Below are positions 32,228-41,531 of a DNA stretch of 42,179 bases, one piece after another. Under the pieces are notes generated by a model. It saw only the letters and a list, made by a program, of their open reading frames with translations. It ran no database searches and was not told where the DNA came from. Location: the NCBI RefSeq assembly GCF_001667925.1, contig NZ_LZJR01000025.1:1-42179 (forward strand), read 5' to 3'. The DNA is from Mycobacterium sp. E2479. GTDB taxonomy: Bacteria; Actinomycetota; Actinomycetes; Mycobacteriales; Mycobacteriaceae. The translations under genes and the position numbers were made by a program. The stretch's first letter is position 1; each line of letters begins with the position of its first letter.

Positions 32228-33604
32228 ATGAGCCTCACAACCGCAACCGATGAACTACGGGCCAGGCTCGGCTCGCAGGTAATCCTGCCCGACGACCCGG
32301 GATACGACGAGGCGCGCGCCGTGCACAACGGCATGATCGACAAGCGGCCGGCGGTGATCGCGCGCTGCGGATCTGCCGCGGATGTCACCGCCGCCATAGA
32401 ATTCGCGCGCGCCCGCAACCTGGATGTCGCCGTGCGCGGGGGCGGCCACAACGGGCCGGGGTTCGGCACCGTCGATGGCGGGCTGGTTATCGACCTGTCG
32501 CCGATGAACCGGGTCGACGTGGACGCCGACAGGCGCACCGCCCGGGTCGAAGGTGGCGCAACGTGGGCTCAAGTGGACGGGGCGACGCACGCACACGGTT
32601 TGGCGGCTCCTTCGGGCATCATCTCGAGCACCGGGGTTGGGGGCCTGACCCTCGGCGGCGGTCATGGTTACCTGTCTCGCAAACATGGCTTGACCATCGA
32701 CAACCTGGTGGAGGCCGAGCTGGTGCTGGCAGACGGTCGCGTGGTGCGGGCGTCCGAATCCGAGCACCCAAACCTGTTCTGGGCGCTGCGCGGGGGCGGC
32801 GGAAACTTCGGCGTGGCTACGTCTTTCACGTTCCGGCTCCATCCCGTGCACACAGTGATCTGTGGTCCCACCGCCTGGCCCGCATCGGCCACCGCTGACA
32901 TCCTCAATTGGTACCGCGAGTTCATCCCGGCACAGGACGATGATCTCTACGGATTCTTCGCGGCGATGACCGTCCCTCCCGTGGCGCCGTTCCCGGAGGC
33001 GTTCCACTTGCAGAAGGCCTGTGCCGTGGTCTGGTGCTACACGGGTGATCCCGCGGCCGCCGAGGAGGTGTTCGCGCCGGTGCGCCAAATGGAACCAGCC
33101 TTCGACGGTCTCGGTGCCGCGCCCTTCCCCGCGCTGCAGTCCACCTTCGATGGCCTGTATCCCAAAGGGCTGCAATGGTATTGGCGAGGAGACTTTTTCC
33201 GGACGATCGCCGACGGCGCGGTTGCCGCCCACGCCCGCTTCACGGAGGAATTGCCGACCATGCACTCCACGATGCACCTGTACCCCATCGACGGCGCGGT
33301 CCACCGGGTCGGCCAGACAGACACGGCATGGGCCTACCGGAACGTGAACTTTTCGCAAGTCATCGCCGGAGTGGACCCCGATCCCGCGAACGCCGAACTG
33401 TTGAAACACTGGGCCGTCGACTACTGGGACGCCACCCACCCGTACTCGGCCGGCGGTGCCTATGTGAACTTCATGATGGACGAGGGACAAGAGCGGGTCC
33501 GGGCGACCTACGGTCCGAATTACCAGCGGCTTACCGAAATCAAGGCGCAATACGATCCCGGCAACCTCTTCCACATCAACCAGAACATCCGTCCGGCCCG
33601 ATGA
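32228..33604 (+). CDS. FAD-linked oxidoreductase, berberine-bridge-enzyme-like
   Basis: A 458-residue flavoprotein of the PCMH/BBE family. The FAD-binding part has VAVRGGGHNGPGFG, where H74 is the usual covalent FAD attachment site, then SGIISSTGVGGLTLGGGHGYLSRKHGLTIDNL. The second attachment cysteine of bicovalent relatives is absent (serines there), so FAD is probably held by one bond. The C-terminal BBE tail YDPGNLFHINQNI is intact. The start at 32228 follows a strong AGGAGG site eight bases upstream. Family members oxidise alcohols, sugars or alkaloid-like rings with oxygen. It is probably controlled by the divergent LuxR regulator. Confidence 0.93.
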   Translation: MSLTTATDELRARLGSQVILPDDPGYDEARAVHNGMIDKRPAVIARCGSAADVTAAIEFARARNLDVAVRGGGHNGPGFGTVDGGLVIDLSPMNRVDVDADRRTARVEGGATWAQVDGATHAHGLAAPSGIISSTGVGGLTLGGGHGYLSRKHGLTIDNLVEAELVLADGRVVRASESEHPNLFWALRGGGGNFGVATSFTFRLHPVHTVICGPTAWPASATADILNWYREFIPAQDDDLYGFFAAMTVPPVAPFPEAFHLQKACAVVWCYTGDPAAAEEVFAPVRQMEPAFDGLGAAPFPALQSTFDGLYPKGLQWYWRGDFFRTIADGAVAAHARFTEELPTMHSTMHLYPIDGAVHRVGQTDTAWAYRNVNFSQVIAGVDPDPANAELLKHWAVDYWDATHPYSAGGAYVNFMMDEGQERVRATYGPNYQRLTEIKAQYDPGNLFHINQNIRPAR

Positions 33605-33616
33605 ATTGCGCAGGGT

Positions 33617-34426
33617 CTACGGCGTTTTGAGGAAGACGTCGTTGAGGGTGACGGTGCGCAGGTTGCGCTCGCGGATGGTGTCGACGAGTTGCGGATAGAC
33701 ATGCGTCACCGGCAGATGATTGAGGTGGCCGATGACGATGGCCTGCGGCGTGAAGTACTGATCGGCCATCTGCACGATGTACTCCTCGGTGATCAACGTT
33801 GAATCCGACAGCGAGCCCGACCACAGGGTGGGGACCTTGTAGCCGAGGTCGGCGGCGACCGCGTCCACGGCGGCGTTGCGCTTCGCGTAGGGCGGCCGCC
33901 AATACGGTTTCGCGCCGATGCCGTACGTGTTCTTCAGGAACGCATCATTGCGCGAGAGCTGTTCGGCGACTTGCTCTTTCGGCAGGGTGGTCATATCCGG
34001 ATGCGACCAGGTGTGGTTGCCGAGTTGGATCTGCCCGCTGTCGACCAATGGTCGAAGCAGGTCGAGGTTTTCGGTCCACGAGTCGTAAATCCCGTTGACG
34101 AAATAGGTCAGCCGTACGCCGGTGTCCTTGGCGAACTGCGTGTAGGCCCGCACCACCTCGCCGTTGACGCCGTCGTCGACGGTGAGCGCGAGCAGATCAC
34201 CCTCGCCGGGGATTTTCGTCAGGGCCCCGCCGCCGGGCAGCGGGATGCGGGCACTGAGCGGCGGGGGCGGCAACAGGGCCTGTGGGGCGGTCGGGCCGGA
34301 AGTCGCTATGTCGGCCGCCGCGCTTTGGGCAAACGTGCGGGGCTGCGGATCGACGATGAGCCGCGCAGCGCCTACGCCGGCGACGACTGACGCGGCGAGC
34401 GATCCCAGGAACTGGCGGCGGTTCAT
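33617..34426 (-). CDS. Tat-exported polysaccharide deacetylase (NodB domain)
   Basis: A 269-residue protein with a twin-arginine signal at the start (MNRRQFLGSLAASVVAGVGAA) and a proline/alanine linker, then a NodB homology domain: LTVDDG (catalytic Asp pair), GNHTWSHPDM (H-x3-H metal motif), and RPPYAKRNAAVD. It would remove N- or O-acetyl groups from a cell-wall polymer outside the membrane. The ATG at 34426 places the RR motif at the usual place; a TTG at 34435 is an alternative, and neither has a good ribosome site. It is downstream of, and on the same strand as, a membrane-anchored esterase (243 bases away), suggesting envelope functions, though cotranscription is uncertain. Confidence 0.88.
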   Translation of the reverse strand: MNRRQFLGSLAASVVAGVGAARLIVDPQPRTFAQSAAADIATSGPTAPQALLPPPPLSARIPLPGGGALTKIPGEGDLLALTVDDGVNGEVVRAYTQFAKDTGVRLTYFVNGIYDSWTENLDLLRPLVDSGQIQLGNHTWSHPDMTTLPKEQVAEQLSRNDAFLKNTYGIGAKPYWRPPYAKRNAAVDAVAADLGYKVPTLWSGSLSDSTLITEEYIVQMADQYFTPQAIVIGHLNHLPVTHVYPQLVDTIRERNLRTVTLNDVFLKTP

Positions 34427-34678
34427 GACTGACAAGCGAGTGCGTCGATCACATGATCACGCGGTGACAGAAATAGCGAATTCAGCCCGAGTATTCGCCC
34501 GCTCATCGTGGCAGGCGCACCAGACGGGTCCCCGCAGGAACCGCCACCGGTGCAAAACATCAAGGCCACAGCCGCGAACCGTACCATTCGCCGTGCCCAG
34601 ATGTCGGCTTCGTCACGGGAGGGTCAGCTGTGAATATTGCCGAGCTCGATTGTCACCGATGCAAGCCGACCGGCGAAA

Positions 34679-36079
34679 TCAACGCGGTTCGGCAACCGTC
34701 CGTTGCGGCAGCTGCACCGGTTCGGCATTCGGCGTGCCCAGCGTCGAGGCCAGCCAGGGCAGTGCCGTGGCAAACGCTTGCGCCGCGAACGGCCAGTCGT
34801 GCTTGCCCGGCTGGGTGATCACCGCGCAGGCGATGCCGTTGGCGGCGCCGACGGCGCACAGCGTGTGCGCCGCGACATCCTGTCCTTCCGGGTTGGCCGC
34901 CGGATCACTGCTGGACGCAATGAGGGCGGGACTGCCTTCCGGCGCGACGTCGTGTGCACCGTCGGACCCAGGCACGTCGAACCATCCCGACAGGTCGTCG
35001 TAGTGACCGTGCTTCGTCATCACCGTGACCGGGTCGAAGGCGGCCCAGGCGTCGTGATTGCCGCCGAACAAGCGGGCCACGGTTTGATCCGCTGAGCCGC
35101 CGTTGGGCCCGCGATCGCCCGCGATGTCCACGAACGCCCTGAACAGCTCCGGGTGCATGACGGCCAGGTCTACGGCGCAGGTACCGCCCATTGACCATCC
35201 GGCGACGCCCCAGTTGGCCCGGTCGGCGCTGACGCCGAAGTTCGACACCATGAAGGGCTTGATGTCCTTCGTCAGATGATCGGCGGCATTGCCCCGGGTG
35301 CCGTTGACGCATTCGGTGTCGTTGTCGAAGGAACCGGTGGGATCGACGAACACCAGCACCGGGGAGAACCCGTGGTGCGCGGCGGCGAAGTTGTCGATGG
35401 CGGTGAAGGCGCCGCCGGGGCCCAGCCAGTCGGCCGGGGTGTTGAAGGCGGAGCTGACCATCATGACCGCCGGCAGCCGCGGTGGCGGGTTGCTGTTGAA
35501 CCATGCGGGAGGCAGATACACCAATTCTCGGCGGTGAGCGAAGTGGGAGCCAGAAGGGCCGTTGCCGTCGATGTCTACCGGCACCACCACGCCCTTGGTC
35601 GGCCTGGTCCCGGCGACCTGCATCTCGGTGACCCGGAGTCGGTCTATTTGGTCGGGCAGCGGCACGGACGTCAGTTGGTTCCACGCGGCGAGTGCCGTCG
35701 GGAAGTAGCCGACCCAGCCGTTGAGCGCCATGCCCGCGCACAGGACGCACAGCGGTATCGCCAGCACCGCCACCGCCCGCCGCCACCAGCGAATTCCCCG
35801 CCAGCCCACCAAAAACACCGCGGCGGCCAGGCCGCTCATCGCGATCCAGAGCCACAGCGTCGTCGGTGCCGGGTCGCCGGCCACCCCGAGCGAGGTGATG
35901 TACCACCGGGCCAGCATGGTCACCGCGACGGCCGCCATCACCGCCACCGGCAGTACCCGCTTGAGCCAGCTCGGTGAGCGCCATTGGATCGCGACAACCA
36001 CGACGAGCAGAGCCAGGCCCTGCACGGCGGGCGGAAACCAGCCGTGCAACAGGGACAGTTTTCCGAAGAACTGCTCCAA
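34679..36079 (-). CDS. Membrane-anchored esterase (Ag85-like alpha/beta-hydrolase with N-terminal TM domain)
   Basis: A 466-residue protein with four N-terminal hydrophobic helices (about residues 15-125: AVQGLALLVVVVAIQW, VLPVAVMAAVAVTML, LWIAMSGLAAAVFLVGW, VAVLAIPLCVLCAGM). An extracytoplasmic alpha/beta-hydrolase domain follows. The nucleophile is in VAGWSMGGTCAVDLA and the late histidine in KHDWPFAA; PTGSFDNDTECV and conserved tryptophans recall the esterase-D/antigen 85 (mycolyltransferase-like) group. It may transfer or hydrolyse acyl groups at the cell envelope, but true mycolyltransferase activity cannot be inferred. It lies downstream of the copper ATPase gene by 173 bases on the same strand. 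Confidence 0.85.
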   Translation of the reverse strand: MEQFFGKLSLLHGWFPPAVQGLALLVVVVAIQWRSPSWLKRVLPVAVMAAVAVTMLARWYITSLGVAGDPAPTTLWLWIAMSGLAAAVFLVGWRGIRWWRRAVAVLAIPLCVLCAGMALNGWVGYFPTALAAWNQLTSVPLPDQIDRLRVTEMQVAGTRPTKGVVVPVDIDGNGPSGSHFAHRRELVYLPPAWFNSNPPPRLPAVMMVSSAFNTPADWLGPGGAFTAIDNFAAAHHGFSPVLVFVDPTGSFDNDTECVNGTRGNAADHLTKDIKPFMVSNFGVSADRANWGVAGWSMGGTCAVDLAVMHPELFRAFVDIAGDRGPNGGSADQTVARLFGGNHDAWAAFDPVTVMTKHGHYDDLSGWFDVPGSDGAHDVAPEGSPALIASSSDPAANPEGQDVAAHTLCAVGAANGIACAVITQPGKHDWPFAAQAFATALPWLASTLGTPNAEPVQLPQRTVAEPR

Positions 36080-36252
36080 CGGTCGTGACCTTCGCTATAT
36101 CGATCGCTGCGCGCGGGTGAGGTGAGTTTCGAGGGGCCGGTCGGCGTCACCGAAGGCGGCGGCCGGACCAACTATCCCATACGATCGCGGCCCGCCCCCC
36201 GACCGTTTCCGCGTGTGGGCCCACCAGATCCGCGTGGCCCGCGTTCTCCATT

Positions 36253-38538
36253 TCACGCGTCTGCGGTGACGCTGGTGAACGAGCGCAGCCGCAGGCTGTT
36301 TGCGACGACCAGAAGGCTCGAGGCCGCCATCGCGGCGCCGGCGAACATCGGGTTGAGCATGCCGAGCGCGGCCACGGGGATCGCGGCGACGTTGTACCCG
36401 AACGCCCACAGCAAGTTGGTTTTGATGGTGGCCAGCGTTTGCCGAGAGAGCCGGATGGCGTCGACGGCGGCGCGCAGGTCACCACGGATGACCGTGAGGT
36501 CGGCGGCCTGGATCGCCACGTCGGTGCCGGTGCCCATGGCCAGGCCCAGGTCGGCGGCGGCCAGCGCCGCGGCGTCGTTGACGCCGTCACCGACCATGGC
36601 GACCACCTTGCCCTCGGATTGCAGGCGTTCGACGGCGGCCACCTTATCGGCGGGCGTCGCATCGGCGATGACCTGCGCGATGCCGAGTTCGCCGGCGATG
36701 CGGGCGGCGACGGTGGCGTTGTCGCCCGTCAGCAACACCGGCGTCAGGCCCAGGCCGGTGAACCGCCGCACCGCCTCGGCGCTCGACGGTTTGAACGTGT
36801 CGGCGATCACCAGGATGCCCCGGGTCAGGCCGTCCCAGCCGACGGTCACCGCGGTCTTGCCCTCGCTCTCGGCGCGGGCCTTGGCCGCGGACAGGCTGGC
36901 GTCGAGGGGCATTCCGCATTCGGTCAACAGGCTCTCGCGTCCGACGACGACGTGGCGACCGTCGACGGTGCCCCGCACGCCCCTGCCGTTGACGCCGGTG
37001 AAGTCGGTGGGTGACGGTAGCGCGCCGAGTTGCGCTGCGGCACCGCGCGCGATTGCTTGCGCGACGGGATGCTCGGAGGCGTCTTCCAGGGCGCCGGCGT
37101 AGCGCAGCAGAGCGGCGCGGTCGGTATCGGCGCCGGCGATCAGGTCGACCAGGGTCATCTTGCCGGTGGTGACGGTGCCGGTCTTGTCGAGCACGATCGT
37201 GTCGACCTTGCGGGTCGACTCCAACACCTCGGGCCCGTTGATGAGCACGCCGAGCTGCGCGGCGCGGCCGGTGCCGACCAGCAACGCGGTCGGAGTCGCC
37301 AGCCCCAGCGCGCACGGGCAGGCGATGATCAGCACCGCGACGGCCGCCGTCAGCGCGGTCGTGAGCGCGACGCCCGCCGCGAGCCAGCCGGCCAGGGTCG
37401 CCACGGCCAGCGCGATGACGACGGGCACGAACACCCGCGAGACGCGGTCGGCGAGGCGCTGTACCGGCGCCTTGCCGGATTGAGCCTGCTCGACGAGCTT
37501 GGCCATCTGCGCGAGCCGCGTGTCGTCGCCGACCCCGGTGGCGCGGACGACGAGCCGGCCGCCCGCGTTGACGGTGGCGCCGGTGACGGCGTCACCCTCG
37601 CCGACCTCGACCGGGAAGGACTCGCCGGTCAGCATGGAGGCGTCCACCGCCGACGAACCCGCGACGACGATCCCGTCAGTGGCGATCCGCTCCCCGGGAC
37701 GCACGACGAACTCGTCGCCGATCGCGAGGTGTTCGATCGGGACACGGGCCTCGACCCCGTTGCGCAGCACGGCGACGTCCTTGGCGCCCAGTGTCATGAG
37801 CGTGCGCAGCGCGGCACCCGCCGTCCGCTTGGAACGCTTCTCGAAGTAGCGGCCGGCGAGGACGAACAGCGTTACACCCGCGGCGACTTCGAAGTAGACA
37901 TGGCACGGGGCGTCGTCGCGCCCGACGGTCAGCTCGAAGGCATGCTGCATGCCCGGTTGGCCCGCCGTTCCGAAAAGCAGGGCGTAAATCGACCACAGGA
38001 ATGCCGCCAGGGTGCCGAGCGAGACGAGGGTGTCCATGGTGGCCACCCCGTGTTTGAGGTTGTTCCAGGCGGCCGCGTGGAACGTCCGGCCGCACCATAC
38101 GACGACCGGAGCGGTCAGGGCCAGCGAGACCCAATGCCAGTGCGGGAATTGCAGCGCGGGGAACATGGCCATGGCAATGACCGGGCCGGCCAGGACGACG
38201 GCGGTGATCAGACGCCGGCGCAGCGAGGTCAGCTCGGGATCATCCTGGCCGGCGCGGGCCCCGTCGTCGCGGCGCTGCGGCCGCGACGAGGCTGCGGCGT
38301 AACCGGCCTTCTCGATCTCGCCGATGAGAATCCGCACGTCGTAGCCCGCCGGAGCCGTAACGGCCGCCTTCTCGGTGGCGTAATTGACGGTCGCGGCGAC
38401 GCCGTCGAGCTTGTTCAGCTTCTTCTCGATCCGGGCCGCACAGGAGGCGCAGGTCATTCCGGTGATTGCCAGCTCGATCCGGGTCGCCCCGGCACCGGAA
38501 AGGGCGCCCTCGTGGATTTCTCGCGGGGGCGTGCTCAT
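36253..38538 (-). CDS. Copper-type P1B ATPase (CopA/CtpA-like)
   Basis: A 761-residue heavy-metal P-type ATPase. The N-terminal HMA domain has GMTCASC (C30, C33). Membrane helices surround the ion motif CPC ([17 protein letters not shown]), which with YN (FGYNVAAIP) and MxxSS-like ([11 protein letters not shown]) signatures points to monovalent copper. The DKTGT phosphorylation site, TGES actuator, HP nucleotide-binding signature (SEHPVAQAI) and [10 protein letters not shown] hinge are all intact. It exports copper from the cytoplasm. The ATG overlaps the stop of the upstream copper chaperone gene by three bases (ATGA), so they are cotranslated. I saw no CsoR-type repressor or operator in the window. 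Confidence 0.95.
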   Translation of the reverse strand: MSTPPREIHEGALSGAGATRIELAITGMTCASCAARIEKKLNKLDGVAATVNYATEKAAVTAPAGYDVRILIGEIEKAGYAAASSRPQRRDDGARAGQDDPELTSLRRRLITAVVLAGPVIAMAMFPALQFPHWHWVSLALTAPVVVWCGRTFHAAAWNNLKHGVATMDTLVSLGTLAAFLWSIYALLFGTAGQPGMQHAFELTVGRDDAPCHVYFEVAAGVTLFVLAGRYFEKRSKRTAGAALRTLMTLGAKDVAVLRNGVEARVPIEHLAIGDEFVVRPGERIATDGIVVAGSSAVDASMLTGESFPVEVGEGDAVTGATVNAGGRLVVRATGVGDDTRLAQMAKLVEQAQSGKAPVQRLADRVSRVFVPVVIALAVATLAGWLAAGVALTTALTAAVAVLIIACPCALGLATPTALLVGTGRAAQLGVLINGPEVLESTRKVDTIVLDKTGTVTTGKMTLVDLIAGADTDRAALLRYAGALEDASEHPVAQAIARGAAAQLGALPSPTDFTGVNGRGVRGTVDGRHVVVGRESLLTECGMPLDASLSAAKARAESEGKTAVTVGWDGLTRGILVIADTFKPSSAEAVRRFTGLGLTPVLLTGDNATVAARIAGELGIAQVIADATPADKVAAVERLQSEGKVVAMVGDGVNDAAALAAADLGLAMGTGTDVAIQAADLTVIRGDLRAAVDAIRLSRQTLATIKTNLLWAFGYNVAAIPVAALGMLNPMFAGAAMAASSLLVVANSLRLRSFTSVTADA

Positions 38539-38747
38539 GCGACCAAGACGGCCTCATAGCCGGCCTCGTCGACCGCGCCGAGCACGGCGTCGGCATCGAT
38601 GGGCTGCGTACTGGTGACGACGAGCCTGCCGGTGGTGGCGCTGATCCTCACGTCGTCGACGCCGGGGATCTGGGCCACCTCGCTGCGGACTGCGGCCTCA
38701 CAGTGCCCGCAGCTCATCCCGCTCACACGATATTCGCTGGTGGGCAT
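38535..38747 (-). CDS. Copper chaperone, CopZ-like HMA-domain protein
   Basis: A 70-residue single HMA domain with the metal site GMSCGHC (C13, C16) and the usual beta-alpha-beta-beta-alpha-beta length. It would bind Cu(I) and deliver it to the P1B ATPase, whose gene begins within its stop codon. A GAAGGAG ribosome site precedes the ATG closely. The promoter must lie in 38748-38867, where I see no clear palindrome. Confidence 0.93.
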   Translation of the reverse strand: MPTSEYRVSGMSCGHCEAAVRSEVAQIPGVDDVRISATTGRLVVTSTQPIDADAVLGAVDEAGYEAVLVA

Positions 38748-38867
38748 GCCGCTCCTTCGCTATCCGCCGGCAGGTCTTGACCATTCCATTCTGCCCGCTC
38801 GGCGAAGCGGCCCGTTGCCGCAGGTGCGGTCCGCCGCGTGGGCGTAACACCTCACCTCAGACTCAGA

Positions 38868-39014
38868 TCAGACATAGCCGACACCGATATCGACCGAAAC
38901 CTGGCTTGCGGGGACCAATCTCGATTGGTCGGAGGCCAGCCAGGCGAAGGCGTCAGCGATGTCTTCGGGCTGGGCAATGCCGTCGGGCAACGGGGGCTTG
39001 TGCAGGCCCCGCAG
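38868..39014 (-). pseudogene. Remnant of an SDR gene (C-terminal fragment)
   Basis: A minus-strand frame encodes [48 protein letters not shown], which matches the C-terminal end of short-chain dehydrogenases: the [14 protein letters not shown] helix and the final [10 protein letters not shown] strand. The cofactor-binding and catalytic parts are missing; the frame upstream to 39125 loses all SDR similarity and no NAD motif occurs in the next 200 bases. It appears to be a decayed gene trapped between the copper operon and the SRPBCC gene. The rest of the 38748-39175 gap shows no gene. Confidence 0.65.
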
Positions 39015-39175
39015 ATGCATGCCGTAGTCCCGTCGTCGTGTTGCGCGAAGAGGTCGCCGGGCCGACCACTCGGGGTTCTGGACGGCGTGCGTCGTGCTGT
39101 CTCCGGGGGTGCCGAACACTCCCAATCAGGAGAACGAGACCGGTTACGCTGCCGGGTAGCGGAAGGAGATTCTCA

Positions 39176-39646
39176 ATGACCGTCACGGTTGTCGATCGAG
39201 GACCCCGACAGGTGAGCCGCAGGGTCGAGGTGGCCGCACCGGCCGCGGAGTTGTATGCCATGGTCGCCGATCCGCGCCGTCACCACGAACTCGACGGGTC
39301 TGGCACGGTGCGCGACAACATCAGTGTGCCCCCGCAACTCGTTGAGGGATCAAAGTTTTCGACGCACATGAAGATGTTCGGCGTTCCCTACCGGATCACC
39401 AGCACGATCACCGCGCTGACCCCGAACGAACTGGTCGAATGGCGTCATCCGTTGGGCCACCGCTGGCGGTGGGAATTCGAGGCGCTATCTCCGACGCAGA
39501 CAACCGTCACCGAGACGTTTGACTACCGCGACGCCGGTGCGCTCAAGAACAAGCTGAAGTACTACGAGCGGATGGGTTTCGCCAAGGCGAACGCCTCGGG
39601 CATCGAAGCGACGCTGGGCAAGCTGCGTGACCGCTACGCGGGTTGA
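39176..39646 (+). CDS. SRPBCC (START-like / polyketide cyclase) family protein
   Basis: A 156-residue helix-grip protein with the family pattern: [31 protein letters not shown] at the start, [25 protein letters not shown], and a final long helix ([26 protein letters not shown]). SRPBCC domains bind hydrophobic ligands in a deep cavity and may be cyclases, transferases or carriers; function here is unknown. The ATG at 39176 has an AGGAG site seven bases upstream; the frame is open further upstream without domain content. Its stop abuts the stop of the convergent PPOX gene, within a hairpin. Confidence 0.88.
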   Translation: MTVTVVDRGPRQVSRRVEVAAPAAELYAMVADPRRHHELDGSGTVRDNISVPPQLVEGSKFSTHMKMFGVPYRITSTITALTPNELVEWRHPLGHRWRWEFEALSPTQTTVTETFDYRDAGALKNKLKYYERMGFAKANASGIEATLGKLRDRYAG

Positions 39647-39655
39647 TCAGCCCGC
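39638..39655. terminator. Hairpin spanning two abutting stop codons (possible bidirectional terminator)
   Basis: GCGGGTTGATCAGCCCGC is an 18-base palindrome with one wobble pair. Both stop codons (TGA of the SRPBCC gene and TGA of the PPOX gene on the other strand) form its centre. It could end transcription in both directions. There is no U-run, so this rests on symmetry and position. Confidence 0.5.
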
Positions 39656-40204
39656 CGGATCGGCTGCGTCCCAAGGTATTACGCGGGACACCCAATGGCT
39701 GAGCTCCTTAGCTTGGTCGTTGCGATGCAGATGGCGCGGCGGCGTGGCAAAAGTGGAGTAGGGCCGGCAGCGGATGACCACCCGGTTTTCACGCTCGCAC
39801 ATTTCCCGGATGTGTGGGCGGGCGTCGTCGCCGAGTGGTTCACCGGACATCCGGCCACCAACCGCCATCATCACGTCGACTGTCAGATTCCGGTCTTGAT
39901 CGATGGTGGCGTCGGCGTAGACCTGCAGGTACGCGAACGGCCATCGCTCGTCGAGGATGCACAGGCTCACCTTCGGCTCGCGTTCGACGCTGCGAGCCTT
40001 GCCGCGACCGGCCATGGTGGAGACCAGCAATTCGCCGGAGTCGGTGGGGATGTAGTAGACGATCGACATGGCAGGGCCGTCGTTGCGGCGGCGGTACCCG
40101 AACACGCAGGTGCGATGTGTGCGCACGAACTCGCGCCGTTCGGAGGGAAGCATGTCGCGATCGGTGGGAGCGGTGAAGGGCTCTGCCGCCAAGGGGAGGA
40201 GCAT
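39647..40204 (-). CDS. PPOX-type (pyridoxamine 5'-phosphate oxidase-like) flavin or F420-dependent enzyme
   Basis: A 185-residue split-barrel flavoprotein-like protein. The pattern LPSERREFVRTHRTCVFGYRRRNDGPAMSIVYYIP, LLVSTMAGRGKARSVEREPKVSLCILDERWPFAYLQVYADATI is typical of PPOX/Rv0121-like F420- or flavin-binding enzymes of mycobacteria. Which cofactor it uses cannot be decided from sequence. It is convergent with the SRPBCC gene and divergent from a TetR gene, separated by 73 bases, so TetR control is likely. Confidence 0.87.
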   Translation of the reverse strand: MLLPLAAEPFTAPTDRDMLPSERREFVRTHRTCVFGYRRRNDGPAMSIVYYIPTDSGELLVSTMAGRGKARSVEREPKVSLCILDERWPFAYLQVYADATIDQDRNLTVDVMMAVGGRMSGEPLGDDARPHIREMCERENRVVIRCRPYSTFATPPRHLHRNDQAKELSHWVSRVIPWDAADPAG

Positions 40205-40240
40205 GGCGAAAGTTCCTTGCTGTCAGGGTGTTCGCGCACG

Positions 40241-40256
40241 TGTATTTACGGATACA
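40241..40256. promoter_or_regulatory. Candidate operator between PPOX and TetR genes
   Basis: TGTAT-TTACGG-ATACA has perfect 5-base arms and a 6-base spacer, in an AT-richer 73-base divergent gap. It lies 37 bases from the PPOX start and 22 from the TetR start. It is a short repeat, so moderate to low confidence. Confidence 0.4.
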
Positions 40257-40277
40257 GTGTGTTCATAATATGTCGAG

Positions 40278-40976
40278 ATGTCAACCGGCAGGAACGCGAC
40301 CTTGAATGATGTGAGCGACACCAATCCGCCGCGCCGTTCTCGCGGCCGCCCGCCCCTGCCGGTGGACCGCATCCTGGCCGCGGCGGTCGAACTCGTGGAC
40401 GAACAAGGTCCCGAGGCGCTGTCCATGCGGTCGCTCGCGCAGCGCCTGGAGTCCGGTACCGCCACGCTGTACCGGCACTTCTCCAATCGGTCGCAGCTGG
40501 TCTCGCTGGTGATCGACCACATACTCGGGGAGGTCGACATCGACGCGGCAGAACTCGCAGCGTTGCCGTGGCAAGACGCTTGTACCTTGTTCGCGCAGCA
40601 CATGTTCGAGGCGCTGAGCCGGCATGGCAATGCCGCGCCGCTATTGATCGAGTACACGCCAATGGGCCCGAATGCGTTGGCCAATCGTGAGCGCTGTTTG
40701 GCCGTTCTACTCGACAACGGTTTTCCGCCGGCGGTCGCGGCCCACGCATACGCGACGCTGGCGCGCTACGTCCTGGGCTTTGCGATACAGGTGTCTGCAG
40801 TGACGGCCCACGGCGATCGACGGGACGACGAACTCTCGGCGGAGTTTCGCAGGCTCGATCCGTCGCGCTTTCCCGCGACCGTCACCGTCTCCGATGACTT
40901 GCCAGTCCCGCTGGCCGACGAATTCGTGTTCGGGTTGCGGCTCATCGTCGCCGGCCTTGAGCGGTTGCGGATGTGA
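40278..40976 (+). CDS. TetR-family transcriptional regulator
   Basis: A 232-residue TetR protein. An N-terminal basic segment (PRRSRGRPPLPVDRIL) precedes the helix-turn-helix LSMRSLAQRLESGTATLYRHFSNRSQLV, followed by a longer than average effector domain of the TetR_C type (YTPMGPNALANRERCLAVLLDNGFPP, VFGLRLIVAGLERL). It is divergent from the PPOX gene, which it probably regulates. A DUF417 membrane protein gene follows 69 bases downstream with its own ribosome site. The ligand is unknown. Confidence 0.91.
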   Translation: MSTGRNATLNDVSDTNPPRRSRGRPPLPVDRILAAAVELVDEQGPEALSMRSLAQRLESGTATLYRHFSNRSQLVSLVIDHILGEVDIDAAELAALPWQDACTLFAQHMFEALSRHGNAAPLLIEYTPMGPNALANRERCLAVLLDNGFPPAVAAHAYATLARYVLGFAIQVSAVTAHGDRRDDELSAEFRRLDPSRFPATVTVSDDLPVPLADEFVFGLRLIVAGLERLRM

Positions 40977-41045
40977 ACGCTCTCGGGGCCTGAACCGTGG
41001 GTTGGGTGGTTGCTCGCGTTTCAGTTTCCGGAAGGACTTCGCCCG

Positions 41046-41531
41046 ATGATCGAACGAACCTTGGCGCCACCCGCGGTGCCGGCACTGACCCGGTGGGGCC
41101 ACATCGTCAGCCGCTACGGCCTGGTGCTCGTCTTGGCGTGGATCGGGGTGGGCAAGTACGTGAAAATGGAAGCGCGCGTGCTCATTCAGCACAGCCCCCT
41201 GATGAGCTGGGTCTATGACGTCTTCAGCGTCACCTTCGTCGCGCGCGCACTCGCAACGATGGAAATCGTTGCCGCCCTTCTCATCGCGCTACGACCTTGG
41301 TGGCCGCGGGCCTCGGCCGCGGGCAGCGCGCTGGCGGTGGTGCTGTTTGCGGGCACGCTGAGTTTCCTGTTCACCACGCCGGGGGTGGTCATGGCGTACG
41401 CCCACGGTCTTCCGGTGCTCTCGGCGCTGCCAGGCCAATTCCTGCTCAAGGATCTGGTTTTGCTCGGGGTGGCGTTGTGGACTCTGGGCGACTCACTGAG
41501 GGCCGTCGGTGAACAGCGTTCCCCGCAGTAG
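41046..41531 (+). CDS. DUF417 (YkgB-like) membrane protein
   Basis: A 161-residue integral membrane protein with about four hydrophobic helices (YGLVLVLAWIGVGKYV, ALATMEIVAALLIAL, ALAVVLFAGTLSFLFTT, LLKDLVLLGVALWTLG). Family landmarks are WIGVGKYVKMEARVLIQHSPLMSW and LPGQFLLKDLVLLGVALWTL, as in DUF417 proteins such as E. coli YkgB. The function of the family is unsettled; relatives are linked to reactive-chlorine stress. The ATG at 41046 has a GGAAGGA site upstream; an earlier TTG at 41010 is possible. Its 3' end overlaps the convergent TetR gene by 39 bases. Confidence 0.87.
   Translation: MIERTLAPPAVPALTRWGHIVSRYGLVLVLAWIGVGKYVKMEARVLIQHSPLMSWVYDVFSVTFVARALATMEIVAALLIALRPWWPRASAAGSALAVVLFAGTLSFLFTTPGVVMAYAHGLPVLSALPGQFLLKDLVLLGVALWTLGDSLRAVGEQRSPQ

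Noticed and set aside
38868..39125. The full 85-codon SDR-like frame as an intact small gene
   Set aside because: Only the last ~48 codons show SDR similarity and the cofactor and catalytic motifs are absent, so it is recorded as a remnant.
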